A stretch of 64,000 nt of DNA. Source: Streptomyces sp. NBC_01716 (GTDB lineage Bacteria; Actinomycetota; Actinomycetes; Streptomycetales; Streptomycetaceae). Below are positions 17,005 through 25,341 of the stretch, one piece after another. The stretch covers positions 3,906,001 to 3,970,000 of the forward strand of contig NZ_CP109181.1 of the NCBI RefSeq assembly GCF_036248275.1, written 5' to 3'. Both the position numbers and the translations under genes were made by a program. Within the stretch, counting starts at the first letter, position 1, and every line of letters starts with the position of its first letter. The notes below the pieces were generated by a model. That model saw only the letters and a list, made by a program, of their open reading frames with translations, ran no database searches and was not told where the DNA came from.

Positions 17005-18168
17005 CTACGTGGCGAGCCGGCGGAGCGCACGAATCAGGGCCGCCGTGCCCCGTTCCGCCTTGGCGCGCGGGCAGCCGACGTTGAGGCGGACGAAACCGTC
17101 GCAGCCGTACGTCGTGCCCGGCATGATCGCCACCTTCTCGCGTTCGATCAGCTCGCGCTGGAGCTCGTCGTCGGCCACGCCCAGGGGGCGCAGGTCGATC
17201 CAGGCGAGATAACCGGCCTCCGGTGGGCGCCAGGCGAGTTGGGGGAAGGCCGCGTCGAGGCGGGTGGCGAGCATGCGGAGGTTGGCCGCGAGGTAGGTGT
17301 TGAGCGCGTCCAGCCAGGGCGCGCCCTCGCGGTACGCGGCGATGTGGGCCGTCAGCGCGAGGACGGCGGGGGAGGCGAGGCCCTCGGCCGTCAGCATCCG
17401 GCGCGTGAACTCCGCGTGGTCGTCCGGGTCGCCGATGATGCCGTACGAACCGCTGAGCGCGGGGAAGTTGAAGGCTTTCGAGGCCGAGGTGACGATCGCC
17501 CACCGGCCCGTGCCGAACCGGGTCCACGGCAGATGGCGGCGGCCGGCCGGGACGAATTCGGGGTGGACGAAGTCGGCGTGGATCTCGTCGCTGATCACCG
17601 CCACGTCGTACGCCGCCGCGAGCTTCGCGAACTCCGTCAGCTCGCCCTCCGTCCACACCCGGCCCGTCGGATTGTGCGGCGAGCACAGGATCAGCACTCT
17701 GCTGTCGGCCCTCGCCAGCTCCCGCTCCAGCGCCGCCGAATCGCCCACCGGCACCCCGCGCAGCTCACGGCCGAGTCCGGTGACCGCCTTGCGGAAACCG
17801 TCGTACGTGGGGGTGTGGACGACCACGCCGTCGCCGGGGGCGGTCCACATCCGCAGCAGCTGCGACACCTGGTTGAGCACGGACGGCGCGTAGACGACGC
17901 GGTCGGTGTCCAGCTCGGTGTCGTAGCGGGTGGCGAACCAGTGCCGCAGCGCCGACAGGAAGTCCTCGTGGCGCCAGTCCGTGTAGCCCAGCACGCCGTG
18001 GGCGAGGCGCGCCTGGAGGGCGGCGAGCACCTCGGGTGCGCAGGCGAAGTCCATGTCGGAGATGGTGAAGGGGAGGAGTCCGTCGACGCCGAAGCGGTCG
18101 GCGACGCCGTCCCACTGGACGCTCCAGGTGCCGCGGCGGTCCACGGGGGTGTCGAAGTCGTAGCCCAC
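17005..18168 (-). CDS. MalY/PatB-type PLP-dependent C-S lyase/aminotransferase
   Basis: The 387-residue fold-type I PLP enzyme has LPFTISDMDFACAPEVL near residue 38, SPHNPTGRVW (about 165) and VTSASKAFNFPALSGSYGI with the PLP lysine (about 230). The combination with the early MDF motif marks the MalY/PatB cystathionine beta-lyase branch. It may make homocysteine or act as an aminotransferase. The GTG at 18168 is fixed by GAGGAGG seven bases upstream. It precedes the efflux gene. Confidence 0.88.
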   Translation of the reverse strand: MGYDFDTPVDRRGTWSVQWDGVADRFGVDGLLPFTISDMDFACAPEVLAALQARLAHGVLGYTDWRHEDFLSALRHWFATRYDTELDTDRVVYAPSVLNQVSQLLRMWTAPGDGVVVHTPTYDGFRKAVTGLGRELRGVPVGDSAALERELARADSRVLILCSPHNPTGRVWTEGELTEFAKLAAAYDVAVISDEIHADFVHPEFVPAGRRHLPWTRFGTGRWAIVTSASKAFNFPALSGSYGIIGDPDDHAEFTRRMLTAEGLASPAVLALTAHIAAYREGAPWLDALNTYLAANLRMLATRLDAAFPQLAWRPPEAGYLAWIDLRPLGVADDELQRELIEREKVAIMPGTTYGCDGFVRLNVGCPRAKAERGTAALIRALRRLAT

Positions 18169-18240
18169 AGGGGTCCTCCTCGGGACGGACGGCCGGGCAG
18201 CGCGTGAGCGGGCAGTGCGTGAGCCGGGCCGGGCAGCACA

Positions 18241-18272
18241 CGGGCCCGGCACCCCAGGGGGCGCCGGGCCCG
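18241..18272 (-). terminator. Terminator of the aldolase gene
   Basis: Perfect 10-bp arms CGGGCCCGGC (18241-18250) and GCCGGGCCCG (18263-18272) with a 12-base loop lie 35 bases after the fba stop. Confidence 0.75.
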
Positions 18273-18306
18273 CCGCGTACGGACGTTGGCCACGTACTGC
18301 CGTTGG

Positions 18307-19338
18307 TTACTTGAGCTTGGTGCCCGCCGAGCGCAGCGCCCCGCACGCCTCGGAGACGCGCTTCGCCATGCCCGCCTCGGCCGCCTTGCCCCACGTGCGC
18401 GGGTCGTACGTCTTCTTGGAGCCGACCTCGCCGTCGACCTTCAGCACACCGTCGTAGTTGCGGAACATGTGGTCCGCGACCGGCCGCGTGAAGGCGTACT
18501 GCGTGTCGGTGTCGAGGTTCATCTTCACGACGCCGTTCTCCAGCGCCGTCGCGATCTCCTCGACGGAGGAGCCGGAGCCGCCGTGGAAGACGAAGTCGAA
18601 CGGCTGGCTGCCCGCGGGCTTGCCGTACTTCGCGGCCACGCCCTCCTGGAGGTCCTTCAGCAGCTCGGGGCGGAGGACGACGTTGCCCGGCTTGTAGACG
18701 CCGTGCACGTTGCCGAAGGACGCGGCCAGCAGGTAACGGCCCTTGTCGCCCAGGCCCAGGGCCTCCGCGGTGCGCAGCGCGTCGTCGACGGTCGTGTAGA
18801 GGGAGTCGTTGATCTCGTGCGTGACGCCGTCCTCCTCGCCGCCGGTCGGGGTGATCTCGACCTCAAGGATGATCTTCGCGGCGGCGGCCTGCGCGAGCAG
18901 CTCCTCACCGATGGTGAGGTTGTCGGCGAGGGTCTCGGCGGAGCCGTCCCACATGTGCGAGTTGAACAGCGGGTTCCGGCCGGCCTTGACGCGCTCGGAC
19001 GAGATCGCGAGGAGCGGACGTACGTAGGTGTCCAGCTTGTCCTTGGGGCAGTGGTCGGTGTGCAGCGCGACCGTGATGTCGTACTTCGCGGCAACGATGT
19101 GCGCGAACTCCGCGAGCGCGATGGCGCCCGTGGCCATGTCCTTGTTGTACTGACCGCCGAGGAACTCCGCACCACCGGTGGACATCTGGATGATGCCGTC
19201 GCTCTCGGCCTCCGCGAAGCCGCGCAGCGCGGCGTGCAGAGTCTGGGACGAGGTCACGTTGATGGCCGGGTAGGCGAACTTGCCTGCCTTCGCCCGGTCG
19301 AGCATCTCGGCGTAGACCTCGGGGGTTGCGATGGGCAT
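18307..19338 (-). CDS. fba: Class II fructose-bisphosphate aldolase
   Basis: The 343-residue zinc enzyme of glycolysis and gluconeogenesis interconverts fructose 1,6-bisphosphate with dihydroxyacetone phosphate and glyceraldehyde 3-phosphate. The class II features are clear: HTDHCPKDKLDTY with zinc ligands, MWDGSAE, ILEVEITPTGGEEDG, NVHGVYKPGNV and FHGGSGSS. AAGGAGCGG precedes the ATG at ideal spacing. It is monocistronic with a strong terminator. Confidence 0.98.
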   Translation of the reverse strand: MPIATPEVYAEMLDRAKAGKFAYPAINVTSSQTLHAALRGFAEAESDGIIQMSTGGAEFLGGQYNKDMATGAIALAEFAHIVAAKYDITVALHTDHCPKDKLDTYVRPLLAISSERVKAGRNPLFNSHMWDGSAETLADNLTIGEELLAQAAAAKIILEVEITPTGGEEDGVTHEINDSLYTTVDDALRTAEALGLGDKGRYLLAASFGNVHGVYKPGNVVLRPELLKDLQEGVAAKYGKPAGSQPFDFVFHGGSGSSVEEIATALENGVVKMNLDTDTQYAFTRPVADHMFRNYDGVLKVDGEVGSKKTYDPRTWGKAAEAGMAKRVSEACGALRSAGTKLK

Positions 19339-19442
19339 CGGGCCGCTCCTTGTGATGTGCGGGTTGAGGTGCTTTGTCCCTGACCTGGGGGCGACGTCAT
19401 TGTCGCCCTCATCTTTCCAGACTCTTGTCCGTACGGTGAGGC

Positions 19443-19988
19443 TCAGGCCAGGCCGAGGTCCGGCAGGGTGTACGCGCTGACATACCGCAGCCCCGCGGCC
19501 TCCACGGCTCCGGCGGCCCCCCGGTCGACGATCACCGCGACGGCGACGACCTCGCCGCCCGCCTCGCGCACCGCGTCGACGGCGGTCAGCGGCGAACCGC
19601 CGGTCGTCGACACGTCTTCCACCACCAGGCAGCGGCGGCCCTTCACGTCCGCGCCCTCGATACGGCGCTGCATCCCGTGGGCCTTGCCCTGCTTGCGTAC
19701 GACGAACGCGTCCAGGCTCGCGCCGCGCGCGGCGGACGCGTGCAGCATCGACGTCGCGACGGGGTCGGCGCCGAGCGTCAGGCCGCCCACGCAGTCGTAG
19801 TCCAGACCGGCGGCAGCGGCGGTGTCGAGCATGACCTGCCCGACCAGCGGCGCGGCCTGCCCGTCCAGGGTGATACGGCGCAGATCGATGTACCAGTCGG
19901 CCTCGATGCCGGACGACAGGGTCACCTTGCCGTGCACGACGGCCTTGTCCTTGATCTGCTGGAGCAGCTCAGCACGTACGTCAGTCAT
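19443..19988 (-). CDS. pyrE: Orotate phosphoribosyltransferase
   Basis: The 181-residue type I phosphoribosyltransferase makes OMP from orotate and PRPP in pyrimidine synthesis. The PRPP loop CLVVEDVSTTGGSPL (about residues 121-135), the early KVTLSSGIEADWYIDLR and VRKQGKAHGMQRRIEG are typical. The ATG at 19988 has no strong ribosome binding site. The epimerase gene, 35 bases upstream on the same strand, may share its transcript. Confidence 0.96.
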   Translation of the reverse strand: MTDVRAELLQQIKDKAVVHGKVTLSSGIEADWYIDLRRITLDGQAAPLVGQVMLDTAAAAGLDYDCVGGLTLGADPVATSMLHASAARGASLDAFVVRKQGKAHGMQRRIEGADVKGRRCLVVEDVSTTGGSPLTAVDAVREAGGEVVAVAVIVDRGAAGAVEAAGLRYVSAYTLPDLGLA

Positions 19989-20023
19989 GGCCCTGAGCTT
20001 ACGACCCGGTCCGGAGAGCCTCC

Positions 20024-20842
20024 TCAGAGCCGGCGCCAGCTCCAGGTCGTCCGGATCTCCAGGGGGTCGATGGGCGTGACCAGGCGCGGCAGGGTGTTCA
20101 GCCCGTTCGGCGGACCGGTCTGCGGCTCCACGCAGACGGCCTCGGCCTGCTCGTCGTAGACGACGGCCCATTCGGCGGTACTGGCCACCTTCAGTTCGAG
20201 CCGTCCCGGCCAGGTCAGCGTGGCCGCCACGCCGTCGGGCATCCCGAAGCAGTCGTCCCACGGGCCGGGGCGGGGGTCGATACGGCGGCCGGTCGGCAGA
20301 TGGTCCGCACCGCGCTCCTCCTGCCAGGCGGGGGAGAAGTCGAGGCGTACGGCGTCCTCGTCGGCCGTACGACCGTCCAGGTGGCGGAGGAACCAGGGGT
20401 GCCAGCCCGCCTGCGCGGGGAAGGAGTCGTCGTACGTCTCGACGCCGAGCGTGAGCGTCAGGGAGTCGTCGGTGAGCTCGAAGAGCTGCGTGACGCGACC
20501 GGTGTACGGCCAGGGGTCGGCGAGTTCGTACGTGAACGCCGCCTCGGTCTCACCCCTGCGCGCGGTGCGCCATGAGGTGTCGCGGCCGGTGCCGTGGATG
20601 GCGTGGGGCGGGGAGTTGAGGGGCAGTTGGTGGGTGATGCCGCCGTTGCCGAACCGCCCGTGCTCGACCCGGCCGCACCAGGGCACCATCGGGAAGCAGC
20701 CGTACCGGTCGCCCTGCCGCAGCAGCTCCGTACCACCGACGCGCAGGCTCGCGACGCGGCAGCCGTTCGCCGGATGGATGGTCAACTCGGCGTCGCCGGC
20801 CGCCAGTCGGATCTCGCGCTTCTGGTCCGTTTCCGTACTCAC
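20024..20842 (-). CDS. Aldose 1-epimerase (galactose mutarotase-like)
   Basis: The 272-residue beta-sandwich protein has the mutarotase features MVPWCGRVEHGRF and HAIHGTGRDTSW with a likely catalytic His, GWHPWFLRHLDG with the second His, and a Glu near the C-terminus (AEAVCVEPQTGPPNGLN). It interconverts sugar anomers in the cytoplasm; the sugar is not determined. Its gene lies 16 bases downstream of the CoxG-like gene. Confidence 0.9.
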   Translation of the reverse strand: MSTETDQKREIRLAAGDAELTIHPANGCRVASLRVGGTELLRQGDRYGCFPMVPWCGRVEHGRFGNGGITHQLPLNSPPHAIHGTGRDTSWRTARRGETEAAFTYELADPWPYTGRVTQLFELTDDSLTLTLGVETYDDSFPAQAGWHPWFLRHLDGRTADEDAVRLDFSPAWQEERGADHLPTGRRIDPRPGPWDDCFGMPDGVAATLTWPGRLELKVASTAEWAVVYDEQAEAVCVEPQTGPPNGLNTLPRLVTPIDPLEIRTTWSWRRL

Positions 20843-20858
20843 GCCATGACCCTACGGC

Positions 20859-22028
20859 TCAACGCCTGCGCCGGAGCGCGCGCCCTACGACGACGGCCCC
20901 CGCGATGGCGAGCGCCGCGGCGGGCGCCACCCACCGCAGCGCGGCACCGGCACCGCCGGACTCGGGGGCCTGCTCGGGCGCGTAACGCCCACGGGGCGGC
21001 GCGTGATCGACCTCCTCGGCACTCCGCCCAATCATGGTCCGCCGCGCATGGGCGGCCTCGGCGGGCGGATCGAGGGGCACCAGAAAGTCCCCGTTCCCGG
21101 AGGAGGTGTCCCCGAACCCGAGGGTGTCGTCGAAGCTGTCGGGGTCGGGGTCCGGCCCGAAGCCGGGGGGCTCGGCGGGTTGATCGGCATCGGCGCCGGC
21201 CGCGGAGTCGTCGGCGGGTCGATCGGCATCGGCGGCACCTGACTCGGCGCGGGACACGTCGCGGTCCTCGCCCTGCCCACCACTCGCGTCAGCGCTGCCC
21301 GACTCGGGGGCAGGCACCGCGCCCTGCCCGGCGTCGGCGCCCGCCGGCCGGCCAGAGGCGGGGGACGCGTCGCCCGCCGACGGCAGCTCCTCGTCCTGCC
21401 CACCACCGACGCCGGAGGCGTCCGGCCCGCCACCCGCAGCCTCGTCAGCGCCAGGGGCATCCGCCGCACGCTCGCCACCACCAGACGCGTCGCCCGACGC
21501 CGCGACGTCCCCGTCCCGCCCGGCACCAGGCTCGGCGGCAGACGCCGCCACGTCCTCGCCCCGCCCGGCCCCCGGCCCCGTCGTCGCCCCGTCCGCCGAC
21601 GAGTCGTCACCCTTTCGCAGCGCCATCGCGAAGCGGTCCAGGAGGCGGCGGCCTGTTGCTTCTGAGGTCGGGGCGTCGATTTCCGTGAGGCGGCCGGTCG
21701 ACGTGGACGTCGCCGTGAACGTGACCGTCGTGCCCGCGGCGGTCTCCGTGAGTCGGAGGCGGACGTTCAGCTTCGCGGAGCCCGTACCACGGACCTCCGC
21801 GCCCTCGCCCTTCGCCGTGAAGCCGCCCGCCCGTTCCGTGAGCGTCAGTGCGCCCCGGTACGTGATCGTGTGGCCGCCCACGCGGACCTTCAGGCGGCCC
21901 GAGAGCGGGCGGGCCGACTCGTCCGCGTCCTGTTGGAGGCCGGGGACGCAGCGCGCGACGCGGGCGTGGTCCCTCAGCGCCTCGCGGAGGGTCTCAGCCG
22001 GAACCGGAATGAACACCTCATGCTCCAT
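20859..22028 (-). CDS. SRPBCC (CoxG-like) protein with long acidic linker and C-terminal membrane anchor
   Basis: The 389-residue protein has three parts. Residues 1-145 form an SRPBCC/CoxG lipid-binding-type fold (FIPVPAETLREALRDHARVA, then CVPGL). Residues about 150-345 are a low-complexity Ala/Gly/Asp/Ser-rich segment with repeated GxGDDxxAS words. A single hydrophobic helix (WVAPAAALAIAGAVVVGRAL) followed by RRRR closes the protein. CoxG proteins help recruit CO-dehydrogenase-type enzymes to the membrane, but no molybdenum enzyme lies here. The linker length is probably variable between strains. Confidence 0.8.
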   Translation of the reverse strand: MEHEVFIPVPAETLREALRDHARVARCVPGLQQDADESARPLSGRLKVRVGGHTITYRGALTLTERAGGFTAKGEGAEVRGTGSAKLNVRLRLTETAAGTTVTFTATSTSTGRLTEIDAPTSEATGRRLLDRFAMALRKGDDSSADGATTGPGAGRGEDVAASAAEPGAGRDGDVAASGDASGGGERAADAPGADEAAGGGPDASGVGGGQDEELPSAGDASPASGRPAGADAGQGAVPAPESGSADASGGQGEDRDVSRAESGAADADRPADDSAAGADADQPAEPPGFGPDPDPDSFDDTLGFGDTSSGNGDFLVPLDPPAEAAHARRTMIGRSAEEVDHAPPRGRYAPEQAPESGGAGAALRWVAPAAALAIAGAVVVGRALRRRR

Positions 22029-22087
22029 GGGTCCCGAGCCTACTCAGCCCCGCCGACTCAGGCGCCCCTCCGCGCACAACGGTCCCC

Positions 22088-23725
22088 TCACCCCGCGTAC
22101 CGCGGATGTACCAGCGTCGAAGGCGGCAGATCACGCAACCGGGTGCGTTCCGCCCCGAGGACCCCCGCTTCGAGCAGCGGCGCGGCCAGCGAGCGCAGCC
22201 GGGGCACGTCCGGGGGGAGCTCCACCCTCGGCGGGTGGCCGACGGCGGCCAGGACAAAGCCCCAGTCCTGCCCCACGACCGCCTCCGCCGCCGCCCCCGC
22301 CGCCCGGTCCGGCCCCGCGCCGAAACCGGACGCCCGCCCCGTCGCGCTGTACGGACTCGTCCCGAACCCGGCCGCCCGCAACGTCGCGTCCACCGTCCAG
22401 TACGTACGCGGCCGGGCAGCCGGCGGCCCCGCGTGCACCGCCAGCCGCCCGCCCTCCGCGAGCACCCGGGAGGCGAGCCCGTAGAACTCCTCCGAGTAGA
22501 GCTTGGTGCTCGGGGTGATGCCGGGGTCGGGCAGGTCCGAGATGACCACGTCGTACGGCTCCGGCTCCGGCCCCGGCCCCCGCTCCCGCAGCCACGCGAA
22601 CGCGTCCGCGTACTCCACCCGCAGCCGGGGGTCGTCATACGCGTGCTTGTTCAGCCCCGCCAGCGCCGGGTCCGTACGCGCCAGCCGCGCGACGCCCGGG
22701 TCCAGCTCCACGAGCGTGACCGAACGGACGTCCCCGTACCGCAGCACCTCCCGCGCCGCGAGCCCGTCGCCGCCTCCCAGGATCAGCACCCGCTCGTGCG
22801 GACCGCTCATCGCGGGATGCACCAGCGCCTCGTGGTACCGGAACTCGTCGCGCTCGCTGACCCGCAGCCGCCCGTCCAGATACAGGTCCAGCGGACCGCC
22901 CCGCGAATCCCGCCCGCCCCGCCCGCCCGTCAGCACCACTTCCTGGACGTCGGTCTGGACCGCGACCCGCACCCCGTCCCCGTACACCGCACGCCTCGCG
23001 GCCCGCTCGAAGTCGTCGACCAGCACGGCCGCGGCCCCCAGCACCGCGAGCACCAGGACGTTCACGAGCAGCAGCAGCCCCCGCTCGCGGCCCGTCAGGT
23101 CGCGGCCGAAGACCCAGAGCACGAGCGCGCCCCCCGCCACCACGTTCACCGCGCCGGTCAGCAGCGCGCCCGTCAGCTGTCCGAACCACGGCAGCAGCAG
23201 GAACGGGAACGCGAGCCCGCCGACCAGCGCGCCCACATAGTCCGCCGCGAAGAGATCCGCGACGGTCCCGCCCGCGTCCTGCCGGGAGACCCGCTGGATG
23301 AGCGTCATCAGCAGCGGGATCTCCGCGCCGATGAGGACCCCGATGGCGAGCGAGAAGCCGATCAGCGCGTACCGCGACTCCCCCATCCAGGCGAACGTCG
23401 CGTACAGCACCATCGCCGAGCAGCCCCCGAGCAGGGCGAGCGCCGCCTCCACCAGGCCGAATCCCACCGCCGCCCGGCAGCGCAGCCGCTTGGCGAGCAG
23501 CGACCCGAGGCCCATCGCGAAGACCATCAGGGACAGGACCACCGACGCCTGCGTGACCGAATCCCCGATCAGATACGACGCGAGGGCCACCAGCTCCAGC
23601 TCGTACACCAGCCCGCACGCGGCGCACACGAAAACCACGGCGAGGATCAGGAAGCGACCCGCGCTGGGTCGGACGGGCAGTCGCGGCGCGCTTTCCGCCG
23701 GCGCGACCACAGACTGGTCGATCAT
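22088..23725 (-). CDS. speE: Membrane-anchored spermidine synthase-like aminopropyltransferase
   Basis: The 545-residue protein has about seven membrane helices in residues 25-225. A cytoplasmic spermidine-synthase domain (about 260-545) carries VLILGGGDGLAAREVLRYG, VTLVELDPGVARLAR, YDVVISDLPDPG and TKLYSEEFYGL. Actinobacterial members with this membrane extension are named polyamine aminopropyltransferases, but their substrates are rarely proven. The extension is absent from classical SpeE. The DUF2617 gene lies upstream on the same strand. It is likely involved in polyamine-type aminopropylation at the membrane. Confidence 0.82.
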   Translation of the reverse strand: MIDQSVVAPAESAPRLPVRPSAGRFLILAVVFVCAACGLVYELELVALASYLIGDSVTQASVVLSLMVFAMGLGSLLAKRLRCRAAVGFGLVEAALALLGGCSAMVLYATFAWMGESRYALIGFSLAIGVLIGAEIPLLMTLIQRVSRQDAGGTVADLFAADYVGALVGGLAFPFLLLPWFGQLTGALLTGAVNVVAGGALVLWVFGRDLTGRERGLLLLVNVLVLAVLGAAAVLVDDFERAARRAVYGDGVRVAVQTDVQEVVLTGGRGGRDSRGGPLDLYLDGRLRVSERDEFRYHEALVHPAMSGPHERVLILGGGDGLAAREVLRYGDVRSVTLVELDPGVARLARTDPALAGLNKHAYDDPRLRVEYADAFAWLRERGPGPEPEPYDVVISDLPDPGITPSTKLYSEEFYGLASRVLAEGGRLAVHAGPPAARPRTYWTVDATLRAAGFGTSPYSATGRASGFGAGPDRAAGAAAEAVVGQDWGFVLAAVGHPPRVELPPDVPRLRSLAAPLLEAGVLGAERTRLRDLPPSTLVHPRYAG

Positions 23726-23873
23726 TCCAGTAACGCTACGTCACGACTTCCGTGCGGCTTGTCACCCACAAGGGTGGTAACTCTCGTTCACACCTCTCCC
23801 CATGGCCTATTCCTGTCGCTCCCACCGGACTCCCACCGGGCTCCCACCGCCGAGGCCGTGGCCCCACACACCG

Positions 23874-24392
23874 CTACAGACTCACCGGCACCCGCGCTCC
23901 CACCCGCGTCCGGGTCACCACCAGCGCCCCTTCCTGTGGATACGCGTGCCAGGTGAGCCAGGAAACCTGCCCCTCGTGCCGCCGCACGAGCATCGCCGTG
24001 AACGCGTTCGGGTCACCCGGGAACGTGCCCGCGAGTCCGTTCGGATGGTCGGCGACCAGCGCGAGCAGCTCCTGCGCTCGCCCCGCGAACGAGCCGCGCG
24101 ACAACGTCTCGACGCGCGCGGCGAATTCGTACTCCCACTCCCCCACGCGCTCGGCGACACCGAGCGGAAGCGGCGTACTGCTGCCCGGGATACAGGCCAC
24201 CGTCTCGGAGCAACTGCCCCGCTCCTCCTCAAGAAGCACCTGGTGGGAGGCGCCAAGAAGCCTCAACTGAAGCTTGGCACCGGTCAGTTCGAGATCAAGG
24301 ACGGCGAGAGCGGGCAGCGGCTCGCGCCCCAACTCCCAGGCCAGATCGGCGGCCCGGGTGTCGGTGTAGGCGGTATTCAGAGTTCTGAGCAT
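23874..24392 (-). CDS. DUF2617 protein
   Basis: The 172-residue soluble protein belongs to a Streptomyces-type family of unknown function. It has no signal or membrane segment. Recognisable family segments are MLRTLNTAYTDTRAADLAW at the start and WLTWHAYPQEGALVVTRTRV near the end. It lies about 150 bases upstream of the spermidine-synthase-like gene on the same strand. No catalytic motif is visible. Confidence 0.82.
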   Translation of the reverse strand: MLRTLNTAYTDTRAADLAWELGREPLPALAVLDLELTGAKLQLRLLGASHQVLLEEERGSCSETVACIPGSSTPLPLGVAERVGEWEYEFAARVETLSRGSFAGRAQELLALVADHPNGLAGTFPGDPNAFTAMLVRRHEGQVSWLTWHAYPQEGALVVTRTRVGARVPVSL

Positions 24393-24886
24393 GGGTCGGC
24401 TCCGCAAACACGCTTGGCAATATGGACCGGGTGGCGTCCCGGAGGATGAATGGGAAGTTCCGATTTCGCAGATCTGCTGTGACCTGCGAGTGGCGAACTG
24501 CGAACGGTGAACGGTTGGGACTTACGGGCAGAGAAGTGAGAACCGGGAACCAGGAGCTGAGAGACGGGAATTACGAGCTGGCGAAAGTAGGAGATCGTCT
24601 ACTCGGCTCCGCGCGAAAGTCCGAGGTTCGAGCGCCCTGAGGTCCGGGGGCTGGATAATCTCAACAGCGAGGCAATCACGAAGTAAGCGGCGCTCACAGC
24701 GTTTTTACCCAACTTGACTTGGTTTCCATCCCCTCGGGGGTGCCACAGTTCAACTGTTCAACCAGAAACCGCTCAACTCCCCACCGGCCCACGGCGGGAC
24801 CCGCCCCCCGACGATCAACGTGAAGGTGCCCGGCGGGAGTTCACCCCGCCGGGCACCTTCAGTGGCCACGGACCAGCTGCCCCGTG
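24393..24886. other. Gene-free spacer with imperfect short repeats and one strong hairpin
   Basis: No convincing gene is seen in these 494 bases. The composition is less GC-rich than the neighbours. Around 24480-24600 it contains repeated words such as GGGAAYYA followed by GAGCTG, and GAACGGTGAACGG. The 17-bp hairpin at 24821-24861 occupies the right part. The left part may contain the promoter of the DUF2617 gene. Confidence 0.5.
24821..24861 (-). terminator. Terminator of the glycine/cysteine-rich membrane protein gene
   Basis: Perfect 17-bp arms (24821-24837, 24845-24861) begin TGAAGGTGCC and enclose a 7-base loop, 26 bases beyond the stop of the upstream gene on the minus strand. Confidence 0.8.
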
Positions 24887-25168
24887 TCAGCTGCCTCCGC
24901 CGCCGCACCCCCCGCCGCCTCCGCCGCAGGAGGACGAACCCCCTCCGCAGGACGAGGAGCCGCCTCCGTCACCGCTGGAGAACCAACTCCCGCCGCTCCC
25001 GCCGCTGTCACCGCCCCCGTCTCCCCCGCCGGAACGGCGGCTTCCGGAGAGCCGGACACCCCGATTGCCGTTCCGTGCCCGCCGGTTCTTCGAATAGGTC
25101 CCTATCGCGAACAGGAACCCGACAACCAACAGTGCGAGAAGCCCGAAGGCCAGACCCACAACGTTCAT
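24887..25168 (-). CDS. Small single-pass membrane protein with Gly/Ser/Cys-rich tail
   Basis: This 93-residue protein has an N-terminal helix (NVVGLAFGLLALLVVGFLFA) that could be an anchor or uncleaved signal, a short basic stretch (KNRRARNGNRGVR), then about 50 residues of almost only G, S, D and C. The final part repeats SSSCGGG and ends CGGGGGGCGGGGS, with regularly spaced cysteines. Similar tails occur in uncharacterised Streptomyces proteins. Metal binding or disulfide cross-linking is possible but unproven. The ATG at 25168 is chosen because it starts directly at the hydrophobic helix. Confidence 0.7.
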   Translation of the reverse strand: MNVVGLAFGLLALLVVGFLFAIGTYSKNRRARNGNRGVRLSGSRRSGGGDGGGDSGGSGGSWFSSGDGGGSSSCGGGSSSCGGGGGGCGGGGS

Positions 25169-25341
25169 CGTCTTCACCGTCTTTCTGTTCCCCCGTGGCG
25201 AGGCCCCCGCGCCGTCGCGTGACCGGCTTCGCCGGTGATCGGCTTTCGTGCCGTCTTCTTGTGTGACTGGGGAATGCCCCCCGCCCCACGAGCCCAAAGC
25301 AGACTTGAGCAAGTCCAGAGCTTCGGCGCAGGATGGCCGCC

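Noticed and set aside
24422..24640. 72-codon frame in the spacer upstream of the DUF2617 gene
   Set aside because: Composed of repeated short words, without codon bias or a ribosome binding site; more likely non-coding repeats.
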